Notes: generated by a model not told the origin, from the letters alone. A DNA stretch of 64,000 bases from Gelatoporia subvermispora B (GCA_000320605.2 KB445791.1:2537057-2601056); one strand, 5' to 3'; shown: positions 46,705-57,751, counted from the stretch's first letter. Program-made: numbers and translations.

Positions 46705-48032
46705 ATGGCAAACGTCGTTACCCCCACACATTTGGCGCTAGATTTTCGTCGTGGCAACGTTGACCATACCACACCCTCTCTGGGTTTTGGCTTCGGCCTG
46801 GCCTCGAATTCAGTAATGTCTGGATGGGCCGCAGCCTCAACACATACGCAATCCTCCCCGTGGAACCAGTCGCCACACAATAACACTTTGCAACCAAGAA
46901 TTGCAAAGCGGAGACATGAACCAGATGATGATATTGAGAATAGACACACTGGAGAAGATGCGATGGACAGGAGTCCTACACCGGAGCGACCAAAGCGCGC
47001 CGCGCCGAAGAGAGCGCGGACGACGCCTGCGGTCGTAACCACTGGAAAGGGGGAGAAGAACGTCAAAGATGACAAGAATGCGCCTTCAGAGGACGGGGAT
47101 GATGTGGATGTAGGAGTGCTGCTAGGTGAGCTGCCCATTGATTAGCCGTGTCGTGATGGTATGCTGACAGTTCTCTGTTTTCAGCAAGCCTCCCGCCACA
47201 GTCTCTTCTCCCTTTGCTCAACTCCCTCATCTCGGCACAACCCTCCCTGAAGTCCACAATCCTTTCACTTATCCCTCGACCCACGCTCGACACTGCTCTC
47301 CAGGCGCTAGCCGATTCCGCACAGAAGCTTCGTAACGCATATCCTTATTCAAATACACCTTTCTCGCAGCCTGGGGCCTCTACAACGTTTGGATTTGGCG
47401 CGAGTGAGTCTTATAGTTGTTTCCCTCGTTTCCGTATGCTGATTTGCGCAGGCCGACCAACCTCAGGCGGTTCCTTTGGCAATCCCGCGCAGGTCACAGG
47501 AAGCTCCACCTTCGGTGGTATGCGGGAAGAGTATGTCTTGTCTCGTCTGAGACCACATATTGCGGACTTCGTTTCTGCCTGCTTCTCCTATCTGCCCTAC
47601 TTCTCATACGTAACGACCCCAATACCGACCTCCCTTTCCGCCAAGAGTCGTTCGCAATCTCACGCACAGTCACATGCTTCGGCTCTTCAATCCCAGCACA
47701 AAGACAAATCACATCCTTCAGAAACCTACCTGCTACTCTCTGCGCTCCTATCACACGTACTGTCTCAGCCACCGCTTACACAGTCTTCCCTCGTTCCGCT
47801 GGTTCTACCACGCCTGACAGAGGAATGGCGTGCGTGGACAAATCACGTCGATGAAGTTGTCAATCGGCAAGGCGGTATGTTCGGACAGGAGACTGTGAGG
47901 ACGTGGGAGAGGGGCTTGGACGAGTTCGCTCAGGCGAAAGGGAACGGACTGGACGTCATGCGACAAATACGTGATGAATGGGTCAGCAAGGTAGGCTGGC
48001 TTGTAGGACGGCAGCAGATGGAGGAGTTGTAA
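46705..48032 (+). CDS. STS1: Sts1/Cut8 nuclear proteasome tether
   Basis: Cut8/Sts1 anchors the 26S proteasome at the nucleus. ATG at 46705. The N-terminal ~130 residues are disordered and basic, with a Lys/Arg cluster (PERPKRAAPKRARTT) like the proteasome-binding, lysine-rich tail of Cut8. Intron 1 (donor after GTGCTGCTAG) joins in phase to LLASLPPQSLLPLLNSLISA and QPSLKSTILSLIPRPTLDTA, the family's signature start of the helical bundle. Intron 2 lies near 47402-47452. The bundle continues with YVLSRLRPHIADFVSACFSY, SETYLLLSALLSHVLSQPPL and PRLTEEWRAWTNHVDEVVNR, to a stop at 48032. The domain matches the Cut8 six-helix core; confident in family. Confidence 0.88.
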
Positions 48033-48517
48033 ATACCTTATCGGAGGTTTGTATCGTCACTGCTGGTATTATTGCCTATGCTCGCATACAGTGACTTCAT
48101 TGGATTCTTATACACCATATGGGTGCTAATGCACGCCCGATCCCTTCCTTAGTTACGACATCACATTCATTCACGACTCTGTATTCATTGCTCATCTGAT
48201 CATAGCTTCATGGATCGCGTATCTACACTCATGCAATGCCTGGAATACATGTTATGACTATCTACATGGTGAGAGGGATGCTAGTTATGTAACTTATGTT
48301 CGACGCGCCACGCCGCCACCGCGATCTGACCGCGCGTGTCGAGTTCGGCGCTAATTACAACATGAGCGCTAAAGACGCGTCGGCAAACGTCGGGCGCCAA
48401 TGAAGCTCGAGCTGCACGTGGCGAAATTTCTGCGGCGTCACGGTCAGTCGGCATCGACCAAGTCCTCGACTCCCGGATTGCAGACCGCAAGTTTACGCCG
48501 TGCTGGAATGTTTGTGC
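48033..48517. other. Spacer between STS1 and the PPR gene
   Basis: About 485 bases with the STS1 3' UTR and the downstream promoter. No domain-bearing frame. Confidence 0.45.
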
Positions 48518-50620
48518 ATGAACCGTCATGCATTACGTCTGGCGGCTGGTGCCGATGGATCCTTCGCCTCAATGTTGCAGGCCGCGGCCGGTCGTGCATG
48601 GCTCAAGACGCGTCCCCCTCGACGTGGAAAGCATAGCGCATGCTCAACTCAAGGCAACCGCTCTTCTCCAGGAGGGTCGATGTCCAAGCCGGAGGACGAT
48701 GAGGACTCATTGAGAGCGAGTCAATCTCAAACAGAGTCCTCGCAATCTCCGTACGTTGAGTCCATCCTTATTCGACGCGTTTACTTGTCTGACATATTCG
48801 CATGCACACGTAGTTTACCTCAGGTGTCAACGCAGTCTTCTGCCAGTCAGATGCGCGATGCTCCTGTAGAGCATTTCAACTCAGGAGACACGTGGGCCGC
48901 GTTTCGACCCTTGTTCAGCCTCGACGCCAAGTCCCGGAAGGCAAAGTTGAAACGACTAACTTCATACGTTCAGCCTGAGAAGAAACCCTCGATTCCTCCC
49001 GCCAAACCAGTCGTGCTCTCAGCCAGCGGCCGGCGTCGCAATATTATGCTCACCCAGGATATCACTCCACACGAGCGCGCGATTCTTGCGCGCTCCGCCG
49101 ATGAAGCTGTTCTTCAAGGCATCCCCGTTGCATGCACCAGCGATATCGACTCGCTTCCTGTGCATGATGACGCTTCCTATTGTTCTGGACTCGAATTTTT
49201 TCCGTGTTCAGACACGGATCCTCCATGGGACGACGTCGCGTGCACATTTTCCGCAGTCGATCTATCAGACATCACCGTCCACTACGATCCTTGCCCCGTC
49301 GGACCCAAGTGGTTGTCTCGCCCCCGCACCTCAGCCGAATTGCGCGCGAACCTCCTACAGTTGGCCGGCTGTGTCACAACTATCTCAGTCCGTCGCCTAG
49401 CCAGCTACCACGACGCCTACCCTCGGCTCCGGGATGTTCATACATTCAATGTGCTTGTTGATGTCGCCATCCGATACGCGAAATTCTCCTATGCCGAATA
49501 TTTTCTCGATTGCATGAGACAGGGTGGCCTTAAACCGGACACACGAACACTTCAGCTATGGGTGCGACTGGATATCAGAGTTGGACGGTGGAGCGAAGCG
49601 TGGACGCGCGAAGTGGAAAGGTGCTCAATAGAGAATCGTGGGATGGACTTGCAGGTCTGGCTGGAGTTCCATACCACCGCGAAGGAGCGCGCATTCTACA
49701 GACAAGAGAAGGAGGACACCAATACCCTTCTCCGTCGATTACACCTACTATCTCAGCACCCGCCCGCAGTCACCCCAGAACAGTACCAGAAGATGCCGCC
49801 TTACGTGATACTCTACGTCGTACGCGCCCTAATTCGAGCTCGTGCCCGCTCTGCTGCTGTTTCCCTCACCAAACACTCCTTGCGGGATCTCCCCCCAAAG
49901 CTGGACGACAAGCAGAAGAAGCTTTACTTGGATCTCATTCACCTGCATCTAGCCCCAGGGTGGGTAAGAGGCTTAGAAGAGTATTATCGACTGAAGAAAC
50001 TAGTCTTCGATCTGCTCAAGTTGCATCGGGACCTACGGCCGACATCCACAACCCTCTTTTCCCTCTTACGACCCCTCCAGAAGAAGCGCAGATGCAACGA
50101 GCTGGCTGAGAGTCTTGTCTCTACCTTCGTTAGTCAATGGGGTCCCAACGTTGTAGACGATAGAGTTCGGCGAAGGCTTCTCGCATTTGCGCTGAAGCAC
50201 GATAAGCTGCCCAAAGCTGTAGAACACGCGCGACGGCAAAGTATCGTCGAAGATGCTCGCAGGGACGAACTAGCGGCGGAGGCAACAGCACACGTGGAGC
50301 AAGATCCTGGGGTACTCGATGCGCGGCGATCTGTGGATGCTCTGCAGTACTCGCACAAAGACAGGGAGAAGCATCATTGGCGCGTGGCTCTGGAGCGGCT
50401 TTTGAAGAAATTGGACGTCCAAGGAAGGACGCATGTGGTGAACGAGGTTCAACACGTTGATGCCGCAGAAGCTGGTCAGCATGCAGCCCCTGACTTCACA
50501 GGCCGAGACAACGCCATGTTCCTTCCGGAGATTGGCGAGACTGTCGCCTCTAGATTCGACGGGTACACTTATTCTTCTGATTGGGACCACGAACTTTCTG
50601 TAGAGAAGAATACATCATGA
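48518..50620 (+). CDS. Pentatricopeptide-repeat (PPR-like) mitochondrial protein
   Basis: The start is ATG 48518; an in-frame GTG at 48500 is not used in fungi. The opening MNRHALRLAAGADGSFASML and QAAAGRAWLKTRPPRRGKHS is Arg/Ala-rich without acids, like a mitochondrial presequence. The best helical repeat is VHTFNVLVDVAIRYAKFSYA continuing EYFLDCMRQGGLKPDTRTLQ, a good 35-residue PPR; others are degenerate (MPPYVILYVVRALIRARARS; LFSLLRPLQKKRRCNELAES). The C-terminal region is charged. PPR proteins bind organellar RNA, so a role in mitochondrial mRNA maturation or translation is inferred. A possible 63-base in-frame intron (48751-48813) would remove 21 residues from the N-terminal part. Confidence 0.78.
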   Translation: MNRHALRLAAGADGSFASMLQAAAGRAWLKTRPPRRGKHSACSTQGNRSSPGGSMSKPEDDEDSLRASQSQTESSQSPYVESILIRRVYLSDIFACTRSLPQVSTQSSASQMRDAPVEHFNSGDTWAAFRPLFSLDAKSRKAKLKRLTSYVQPEKKPSIPPAKPVVLSASGRRRNIMLTQDITPHERAILARSADEAVLQGIPVACTSDIDSLPVHDDASYCSGLEFFPCSDTDPPWDDVACTFSAVDLSDITVHYDPCPVGPKWLSRPRTSAELRANLLQLAGCVTTISVRRLASYHDAYPRLRDVHTFNVLVDVAIRYAKFSYAEYFLDCMRQGGLKPDTRTLQLWVRLDIRVGRWSEAWTREVERCSIENRGMDLQVWLEFHTTAKERAFYRQEKEDTNTLLRRLHLLSQHPPAVTPEQYQKMPPYVILYVVRALIRARARSAAVSLTKHSLRDLPPKLDDKQKKLYLDLIHLHLAPGWVRGLEEYYRLKKLVFDLLKLHRDLRPTSTTLFSLLRPLQKKRRCNELAESLVSTFVSQWGPNVVDDRVRRRLLAFALKHDKLPKAVEHARRQSIVEDARRDELAAEATAHVEQDPGVLDARRSVDALQYSHKDREKHHWRVALERLLKKLDVQGRTHVVNEVQHVDAAEAGQHAAPDFTGRDNAMFLPEIGETVASRFDGYTYSSDWDHELSVEKNTS
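48751..48813 (+). other. Possible 63-base in-frame (3n) intron, without stop codon
   Basis: Donor GTACGT, a CTGAC branch-like site at 48789-48793, and a terminal CGTAG. Its length divides by three and it has no stop, so both spliced and retained forms keep the reading frame. If spliced, SQSP joins LPQVSTQSS. Confidence 0.55.
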
Positions 50621-51192
50621 TACCCGGACCTTGTGTGGTGAAACGCAAGACTCAAGTACGGTTGATACATTCCGTTGTGTCAGTATTTGACTTCTACAGG
50701 CTGAGCACGCGTTGTCTAGGCCGCGGAGTCCTATGTCGCCTGCTGGATTACACTCCTCCCCGCGTGGCGTGTGGAGAGGTTAGATGGTGCTTCGCCTTCG
50801 GGGCTACCATAGCCCGCAAACTCTACCCACTGCTATGGGACGGCGAAAGACATTGTACGTGTCAAGGTAAGCAGGTGTGGCGAGACGAGGATAACGCAGG
50901 CGTCTAGCGGTCCGTGGTGTGGGGGACCCACAACAGAGTCATGGAGCCCTGACAAGCGTGGACTGTCATGACGAGTTTGACTCTATGCACGGTGCCAACC
51001 TGATTGACAGGCACTGCGCCAGTGTATCCACACAGCCAATTGCGGCGAACATAGTAGCTTTTGACTTTAAGATGTCGACACCTCAGCCTCCTGCCGAATA
51101 ATCTGGTTCCTAGCCGGCCATTCAAGCACTTCCGCACGCGGGCATCAACTTGACAGCCTAGTTCCTACCAAGACAAGCGTCTATGGTCCCCA
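50621..51192. other. Intergenic region, nothing recognised
   Basis: About 570 bases after the PPR gene. Open frames up to about 108 codons lack domains and plausible starts. A 7-base inverted repeat (CCATAGC/GCTATGG near 50808-50840) is too short to call. Confidence 0.4.
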
Positions 51193-51670
51193 ATGATTAC
51201 TAGTATCTACGTCTTGAATCTGTCTTTTGCTGCTTCAACGGCAAGCGTCAATAATTCGCAGGTATCTTACTCCGAGCTCCTTGCTGGGGTGAACTCACCG
51301 CCGCTGAAAGCCAACTCTACGCGGAGTTCTTGCTTCAGGTTCCGCAGATCTCGCACATTGCCCGATATATTGCGGCTCTAAGGTTGTTCACACCTCAAAT
51401 GAGCGCCCGCGTCCAACGTTCGTAGACGGATGGCTAACCGCTGTCCACATACATCATCAACATTATGGGTTCCCGACATACGCCGCCAGTAGTCTCGTAC
51501 GTCATGGCTGCAGAGACCTCCAGACGACCTCGGAGATCCCGATTCGCATGCTGGATCTGATCCTTGCTTTCCTCCCATCGAAAACACCTCGCGGGCATAT
51601 TCGCACCATCTTATCCCTTCCCAATCAGCTTCAACGGACCCTTCATCCGAGATCGCCGACGTTGATCTAG
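51193..51670 (+). pseudogene. Frame-broken coding relic, family unknown
   Basis: Three consecutive frames read like one protein but do not join. Frame one (from ATG 51193) ends with SQVSYSELLAG near 51288. Frame two, from 51291, reads ELTAAESQLYAEFLLQVPQI and SHIARYIAAL up to about 51380. Frame three, from about 51384, reads VVHTSNERPRPTFVDGWLTA and onward (EIPIRMLDLILAFLPSKTPR, GHIRTILSLPNQLQRTL) to a stop at 51668-51670. The breaks have no usable donor/acceptor pairs in phase; each would be healed by one added base. I do not recognise the family. It could be a recent pseudogene or sequence errors, and it lies beside the altered exonuclease gene. Confidence 0.5.
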
Positions 51671-51890
51671 CGCGTCGTCATTTGACTTGACGCTTGCCTG
51701 AGCTACGATGTCAAGTCACTGGCTGCCAGCTTGTCAGACCGCTATGCATATACGGAAGCATGAAGAGTGTCGTTTTATCAAAACCAAGTATGGCTCACTG
51801 TTGTTATAAGGCCACAGGCATGGTGGCCAGATGAGCCAGACGCAAACGAAGACATAGTCCTCCAGTCCACAATCGCTCACAGTCATAGAG

Positions 51891-52723
51891 ATGGATCCTA
51901 AGTACCCTGTCCCCTCTCCCGAGCTCTTCCTCGGTCTTGCCTGCACTTGCGTCGGGTGTGGTCCTGGAGGCAGTACATCCATGCTTGCGTAGGTCATGAC
52001 TTCCTCGATTGCGAACTTTATAATTGAAGCATCTGTCCAGACGCGTGGCGATTGTGGATTACCGTGGCCAAGAGATTTTCTGTACCTACGTGCAACCGAC
52101 GCTGACGGTCTCTGATTATCGTACCGGTACCACCGGCATCGAGGCTGCTAATTTGCAACCAGGTATAATGTTTTTTTTGCCTGCTCCAGTTGTATTATGT
52201 GCTGACCCCATGTAGGCAACGCTAAGACGTTCCCGGAGGTCCAGTCGCAAGTCGCCAGACTCATCCAAGGCAAGATCTTGGTGGGACATGCCCTCTGGCA
52301 GGATCTGTCGGGTGAGTAGGGAGTACCTTGCGACTTGTGAACCCTTGTCGACACCAATTGGTTTGCCGCCGTCTTTTTGGGACAGTTCTCGGCATTCCCC
52401 ACCCCGCTGTGGCCACCCGGGATGTCGCCTTGTATCAGCCCTTCCGGAATGCTCTCCGGACGCCGAACCAAGTCATCGGTCTTCAGACCCTCATGTGGCA
52501 TCTCATGCGCCGCCGAATCCAGGACGGAAAGATCTGTGCGGTAAGTCGTCCACGAGTCCACTGATGCGATTTTTGGCCGACTCGATTTGATTCACAGCTC
52601 GAGAACGCCCGCGCCGCTATCGATCTATATCGCTCCCAAGGAACCGAATGGGAGACTCTGGTGTCGAAGGGACAGTGGCCCTGCCATCTCCCGCCGAGCA
52701 CTTTCTCTCGGTGCTACGTCTAA
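51891..52723 (+). CDS. REX4-like DEDD exonuclease domain with degenerate active site
   Basis: Five exons join in phase: 51891-51988, 52041-52162, 52216-52311, 52386-52540 and 52598-52723. The fold is clear: GPGGSTSMLARVAIVDYRGQ, EIFCTYVQPTLTVSDYRTGT, TGIEAANL, RLIQGKILVGHALWQDLSVL, GIPHPAVATRDVALYQPF and NARAAIDLYRSQGTEWETLV, as in Rex4/ISG20L-type RNA exonucleases. The family's Exo I motif LDCEMVGVG reads LACTCVGCG here, losing the Asp and Glu that hold the metal ions. The Exo III region reads KICALENARAAI instead of an H..VEDAR pattern, losing the catalytic His and last Asp. The Exo II Asp (GHALWQDL) remains. The frame and splice sites are intact, so it is kept as a CDS: probably a non-catalytic homolog, or a young pseudogene. 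Confidence 0.8.
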
Positions 52724-53667
52724 GGATTAACCTTGGCCCTGCACCAGAGATTAATGCGCCGTTGCCTGACTTCTTGTAAGGGTCAGTCTCGCATGCCACG
52801 CATCTTGATCATTCGTAGACCTACCGATGGTACCGGTACCAGTACTTACCATCTAATGCGTACCTGTATATACCCGTATAGTGTCCCGCTACATGTACAT
52901 CTTGACCTGTAGATGAAATACTAAATCAGTTAATGTGTCGAACGCCCGTTATCTGTGTCAGACAACTTACATGACAACCAGATGGCTCGGGGCGACAGCT
53001 GTCTGTCTCAGCTGAGGAAGTCGCCGGATCGTCTAAGGACATTGTTCTTCGCCGGTGGTCGGAATCTCCGGAATTGGGACTTGCCAGGTGATCTATAACG
53101 CCTGAGCAGTATCCCCAGAGGAGGTCCTTCTCGAGATGATCCCCAAGAAGCCACAGTTCGCAAAGGTGAAAGAGTAATATACGCCGTCTCCGCGGCTTTC
53201 CTAGGCTCCAATGGGAGACGTGTCTGATGCACATGATCATCCCGCATGCGACATGGGGCAGTTGTCTACTTCCAATGAGACCGTAAGGCAGCATCGGCCC
53301 GTTGTTTATGATATCTGTGCTGTATATAGCGCCGTTCAGCTCACCGCGAACACTTTCCGATGGGCCCGTGTGCAGAAGAAGCCAGACTATTTGCGGACCG
53401 TGCTCAGGACGTGGCATTGGATATGAACATACGCCGTTTCCAGAGTACGTAGCGGTTGAAATGGGCCTCAAAGCAAGCATTAGCATGGTGTCATGTTCTG
53501 GTGGTCATAGGAAAATGACAGAGGCTGCCCATTGGAATCAACAGGAGTAACTATGGCCGGACATAGACAGGTGAACCGGTGACACCGGAAGCGTACAAAG
53601 CTCTGCTGGCCGTCTTTAGACGCTCATAATACACAACCCACGTTCCGAAAAAGGTAATCCTTGAATC
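52724..53667. other. Intergenic region, no supported gene
   Basis: About 940 bases. The longest open frame is 186 codons on the minus strand (53486 to 52926), starting at an ATG but without domain, introns or ordered segments. Overlapping plus-strand frames (53211-53426) are equally plain. Nothing is called. Confidence 0.4.
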
Positions 53668-54760
53668 ATGTTTGGTTCCTGGCTCTCATCCACTAAAGCC
53701 TCCAACGACCGCAAGCAAACTCATCCTCCTCCTAAACATTCCACAGAGACACAATCTGATTCTAACAGAGATGCAGAGGGATCAGCATCGACGCGTCCGT
53801 CCGTAGAACGGGCGGTCACTACCCAGCTGTCCACGCCTCACGACACTGTACTGGCCGAACTGCACGGCCATGGCACATACTTGGCTCCCCCGCCCCCATT
53901 CACGGAGCCCCTGCATCTGCACAAAGCGCTGCCGCAGACTCTGGTTCAACAGAACGCTCTGGTGCCGCGACTCCCTCTGCTGCCTTGCGCTCTGTCGCTT
54001 CGAGTCCTGATAACGCGCGCGACGGGCTGCACGACCCGTTCACGGGTGTGCTCCTAGGCGTGCCCGCGCCAACTGGTGGCGCGAGCAAGGAAAGGCCACG
54101 CGAGCCTGGCAGCGCGCATCTTGACCAGAGCAAGGACGAACTCTGGGCGCACCTCGCGCGGATTCGCGAGCTCCAGAACGAGATCGCAGGGATGCATGTG
54201 CAAATGGAGGGCATCGGGTCCAGCGAGCCGCGGGCAAGTAAACAGGTCCCGGTAGCCATGGACCGGGTCCACACGGAGACGATACCAGGCGACGAATGGG
54301 ACACGGCTGAGGAGGCAGAACAGCCCAGGAAAGACGCTCAAGATGCGGAGTTCACGAAATTGACGAAGATGTTCGAGGGTAGACGGGCTGCGATCGATGG
54401 CATCATGGACAAGGTAGGCGTTCCCGCACCATTAATAGTCGCCGATCCCTCACACCCCTTCGTATACAGCTTGACGATTTGTCCAAGTCGTTGACAACAT
54501 TCCATGCTCTTCCTAATCCCACCATGGACTTCACAAGCTCTCGCAGTGCAACAAGAGACTCCGGTGGACTTTCGTCGCCCATACAGAGTCGCTTCAGCAC
54601 AATGGAGATGCCTACCTCGCCTACTAGTATCATATCGCCCACTGCGGCGAGAACACCAAACATACTCATAAGCCAACCTGATGGTTCAGACCCAGTATTG
54701 CTCGATAGCCCCGTCGATGTGGGAAATCATATCCCGACCAAAGCCAAGGCCTCTCACTAA
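53668..54760 (+). CDS. Conserved-looking protein with coiled-coil segment, function unknown
   Basis: Not recognised. ATG at 53668 starts FGSWLSSTKASNDRKQTH, a Ser/Thr/Pro-rich disordered region. The middle part, in another frame from about 53930 (AAADSGSTERSGAATPSAAL), runs through DPFTGVLLGVPAP to the helical DELWAHLARIRELQNEIAGM and FTKLTKMFEGRRAAIDGIMD. A clean intron (54414-54471) joins IMDK to LDDLSKSLTTFHALPNPTMD, followed by a Ser/Thr-rich tail to 54760. The join between the first and middle parts is unclear: the only in-phase pair seen uses a weak donor near 53830 and an acceptor near 53927. Either an unusual splice or a one-base frame break lies there. The helical part is probably the functional domain. 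Confidence 0.6.
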
Positions 54761-55115
54761 CCTCATTGATGTCGTTTCCATTGCTCATATACCCTTGATA
54801 CGAGCAAGCTATGTGCCTTTTACCGCATCATACAGGCAGGACGGATGAGGCAAATCAGGCTTTGCTTACATGGGACTCTCGCGGATATCATATGGACTTC
54901 ACAGATAATGATTGAATGTATTTGTACGTAGCTACCTGACTAGGGTATGGCGAGTGCTGGAGTCCCCTGATTGTCCATGATGATGGCAGAGCTATGGGCA
55001 GTATGGGCGAGCAAGATATTTACAATGTCCCCAAGGTAGTAGACAACGGATATGAGCGAGTGGGAAGAACGAATTTTGAAAGTCCATGTAGAAGTCCGAC
55101 AGCGATGATAGCAAA
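54761..55115. other. Intergenic 3' region between convergent genes
   Basis: About 355 bases between the stop at 54760 and the rhomboid stop at 55116. It would hold both 3' UTRs. Nothing else seen. Confidence 0.45.
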
Positions 55116-57254
55116 TTAGACGCTGGTACTCGAAAGTCCTATTATGTTGTCAGTTATCATGAAAGAGTCAGGAACCTTCGCAACACGTACCGGTTCTGGA
55201 AACACAAGCGCGTACATCAGTCGCATTCTTCACTCAAGAATGATAACCACGTACCCTTTACAATGATTATTGCCGGAGGTAGGAATGCAAGAAAGATAGC
55301 GGCACCAGGAGCAAGCTAAGCGCATTGGGATCTAATGAGCGACGGTCTGATCAAACTACTCAATACATACCTGCGTATGGGTTCGAAGTGTAGAAGTTCC
55401 TGATTAGAACGACATACAGCACAACTGCTATTGGTATTGCAGCTATCCTGAAGCAGATCACAATGGTCCTATGCCTTGTCGAAGGACTAATGATTGGGTA
55501 GAGGAGCATGCCTACTAGGAGGCCCATTACTAGGCCGCCAATGTGCGCTGTATACGACAGTCATCGCGTGTGCATTGCAAAGAGATTATGAGGTTACGGA
55601 CCAAAGTTGTCAACGTCTGGAATTGTTTCATTAGTCCATCATCCTCACTGAGGGCTGAACCTTAACTCACATGGTATAAAACCGACGGCAATACCAATGA
55701 CCAGCTCAATCAGCATGTAAACAAGCTACGCGGTATATCTCGTTTCAGTGAGCACATTAATCGGACCACAATGTGACATACCTTTCGTCCTGGTTGATAG
55801 ATATATCTCCAATGGGCAAATAGATCGACCCAAGCGACCTATCATGGAATCCATAAGAGTTTGTTTTCCCGAGGAGGTTGGGCATGACATACCGCAACTG
55901 TTCCAAAAATTGCGCCGCTGGCACCCACTGAGGGCGAGCCGACGAGGGAGAAGTTGCCTCCGAGAACATTCCTAATTTCGAATGTCAGCTGGGTGACAAT
56001 TAGTCCACAGTACCCTCAGCTGACCCGAATATTCCTGAGGCCATATATAAGATCAAAAAGCTAATAGAGCCCATCTCGCGCTCAACCTAGGTCACGTGTC
56101 AGAAATGTAGGGAGATTGTGCGGGATCGTAACTACCTGCGCTGTTGCTGTAAGCTGGGCAAGCATGTTGAGGAGATAATGGATGATGCCAGCATGAAGGA
56201 ATATCGGCGTAATGAATCTGTTTTCAATGAGCGAAGCAGCATACCACATCGATGAATGAACATACCTGAACCATTGATTTGGCGTCTCATCGTGGAAGCC
56301 GCCAAAGCCACACACATCTTCTAGTGAACATACTTTGTCCGGCGGGTTCGCGGTATCATTCAGACCTGTCACACGCCAACGAAGTTAGTGGTAGCCGAGT
56401 TACATAGCGGATGGTATTACAAGGGAGCAATGTGTTCAATGGCACGCCTTCTACGACTTTCATGCAAGGGGGAAATCGCGCTCCGACATTGATGAGCGCA
56501 CTGCTAGATGGGCCAAGCATAGGGTTCACCACTGGCTGTATGGCAGATTTAAGACACGACGTTGCTGGATCTGCCAAACAATCCACATACCTTGAATGAT
56601 ACAGGGGTTCCCTGTGCTTTCCAATTCTTCACAAGCTCATAGATAATCACGCCCAGCATGACAACTGCCAACAACCAGGCTTCGTGTGGGATATTAGTCT
56701 GGGTCAAGGGATGCGACTATCATAGGTTGTGACGCACAGAGATATGCACGTTGCTGGACCCCTAGGCCGCGCTTCTTGTCTGCTATTCGCTGTTCCAACG
56801 GGTACAGTCCAAAGTACTTGGTGAATGCATTGGGTCTCTTGGACGTGACATGAGGCTGGGGCGCATCGAAAGGTTCATCGTATTCTGCCAAGACGCGCTC
56901 AGCATATGAGACAAAGCAAGTCGTCGTAGTAGGCGCACCTAAGTTTTGGTAGTTAGGGTTGTACTGGCCGTAAGGCCCTGCAGCATCCCGAGGAACAAAC
57001 GGCTCGTCCTTGTCCTGCAGTGCTTCGGAAGAGTAGCCCTGCACACCCTTCAAAGTCTCGTCCGTCTCGCTAAACTTGTATGCCGAATTCCGTCCAGAGT
57101 CATACTCTCGGTAGTCCTGCTGCATGGCATCGTCGTTCTCACCGAGTAGATGGGTGGTGGACGCGTTACGGCTGTGTCCGAGCGGGACAGCGGCGGACTG
57201 GGGCTCGTCTACGGGATGGTCTGTGTATTCAGGGAAAGGAGCTGGCGTGGACAT
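55116..57254 (-). CDS. Rhomboid intramembrane serine protease
   Basis: ATG at 57254. The N-terminal ~190 residues are cytosolic and disordered (STPAPFPEYTDHPVDEPQSA). The first membrane segment spans an intron: AYLS joined to WLLAVVMLGVIIYELVKNW. A lumenal Cys-containing loop follows (PVVNPMLGPSSSALINVGAR; NTLLPCLNDTANPPDKVCSL). The core carries WFRFITPIFLHAGIIHYLLN, NVLGGNFSLVGSPSVGASGA with IFGTVA (catalytic Ser in GASG), VAWVDLFAHWRYIYQPGRKL, and YVDNFAHIGGLVMGLLVGML with the catalytic His in FAHIGG. The Cys-rich tail WCRYLSCIP...CKGTGLSSTSV ends at 55116 if the last two small introns are read correctly; read-through would end at 55168. At least ten introns. Both catalytic residues are present, so it is probably active, in Golgi or plasma membrane. 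Confidence 0.88.
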
Positions 57255-57751
57255 GAGAAGGCGAGAAGCGGTAGCAAAGCGTCCGGATGGTTGAGAATAG
57301 GTTAAAGCTGGCGAAACGCGTGCATCTCACGCCCCCAAGCCAAGTGATATAAGGTGACGGTGCTTGAGGCCGGGAGGCACGGTGTACAGCGCTCGGCGCT
57401 GTCGTGCGTCGCACAGCCCTTTTCCCGTCCCAGGCTGCCAAGCGCAGCGCAGCACTTCTGCCTCTTGGTCGCGGTGGACCAACATTATCATTGAGGCCTC
57501 AGCGCCCCATATCCAACGCGCACACCGGCTCTCGCCGTGCAAGCACACAGGTACGTAGGAAAGCAACACACCTTGGCGGGAGCATTACTGTGGCGAGCCG
57601 CAACGAGCCGCCTGTGCGAATGACGACCTCGCGCTTTTTCGCGTTGGATGATTACACCGTCCGCATGAGATGCCTCGCGACATGATGCATAAACTATTCA
57701 AATACAACATGCGTCATCCTCTCCCGTCTAACACGAGCTCGTCGCGCGACC
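57255..57751. promoter_or_regulatory. Spacer: rhomboid promoter and downstream end of the hydrolase gene
   Basis: About 500 bases between two minus-strand genes. It should hold the rhomboid promoter. GC-rich near 57350-57500; no specific element recognised. Confidence 0.4.

Noticed and set aside
48500..48517. In-frame GTG as start of the PPR protein
   Set aside because: Not a start codon for nuclear fungal genes; ATG at 48518 gives a presequence-like N-terminus.
52926..53486. 186-codon open frame on the minus strand
   Set aside because: Starts with ATG but has no domain, no introns in an intron-rich genome and no ordered segments; equally long frames arise by chance.
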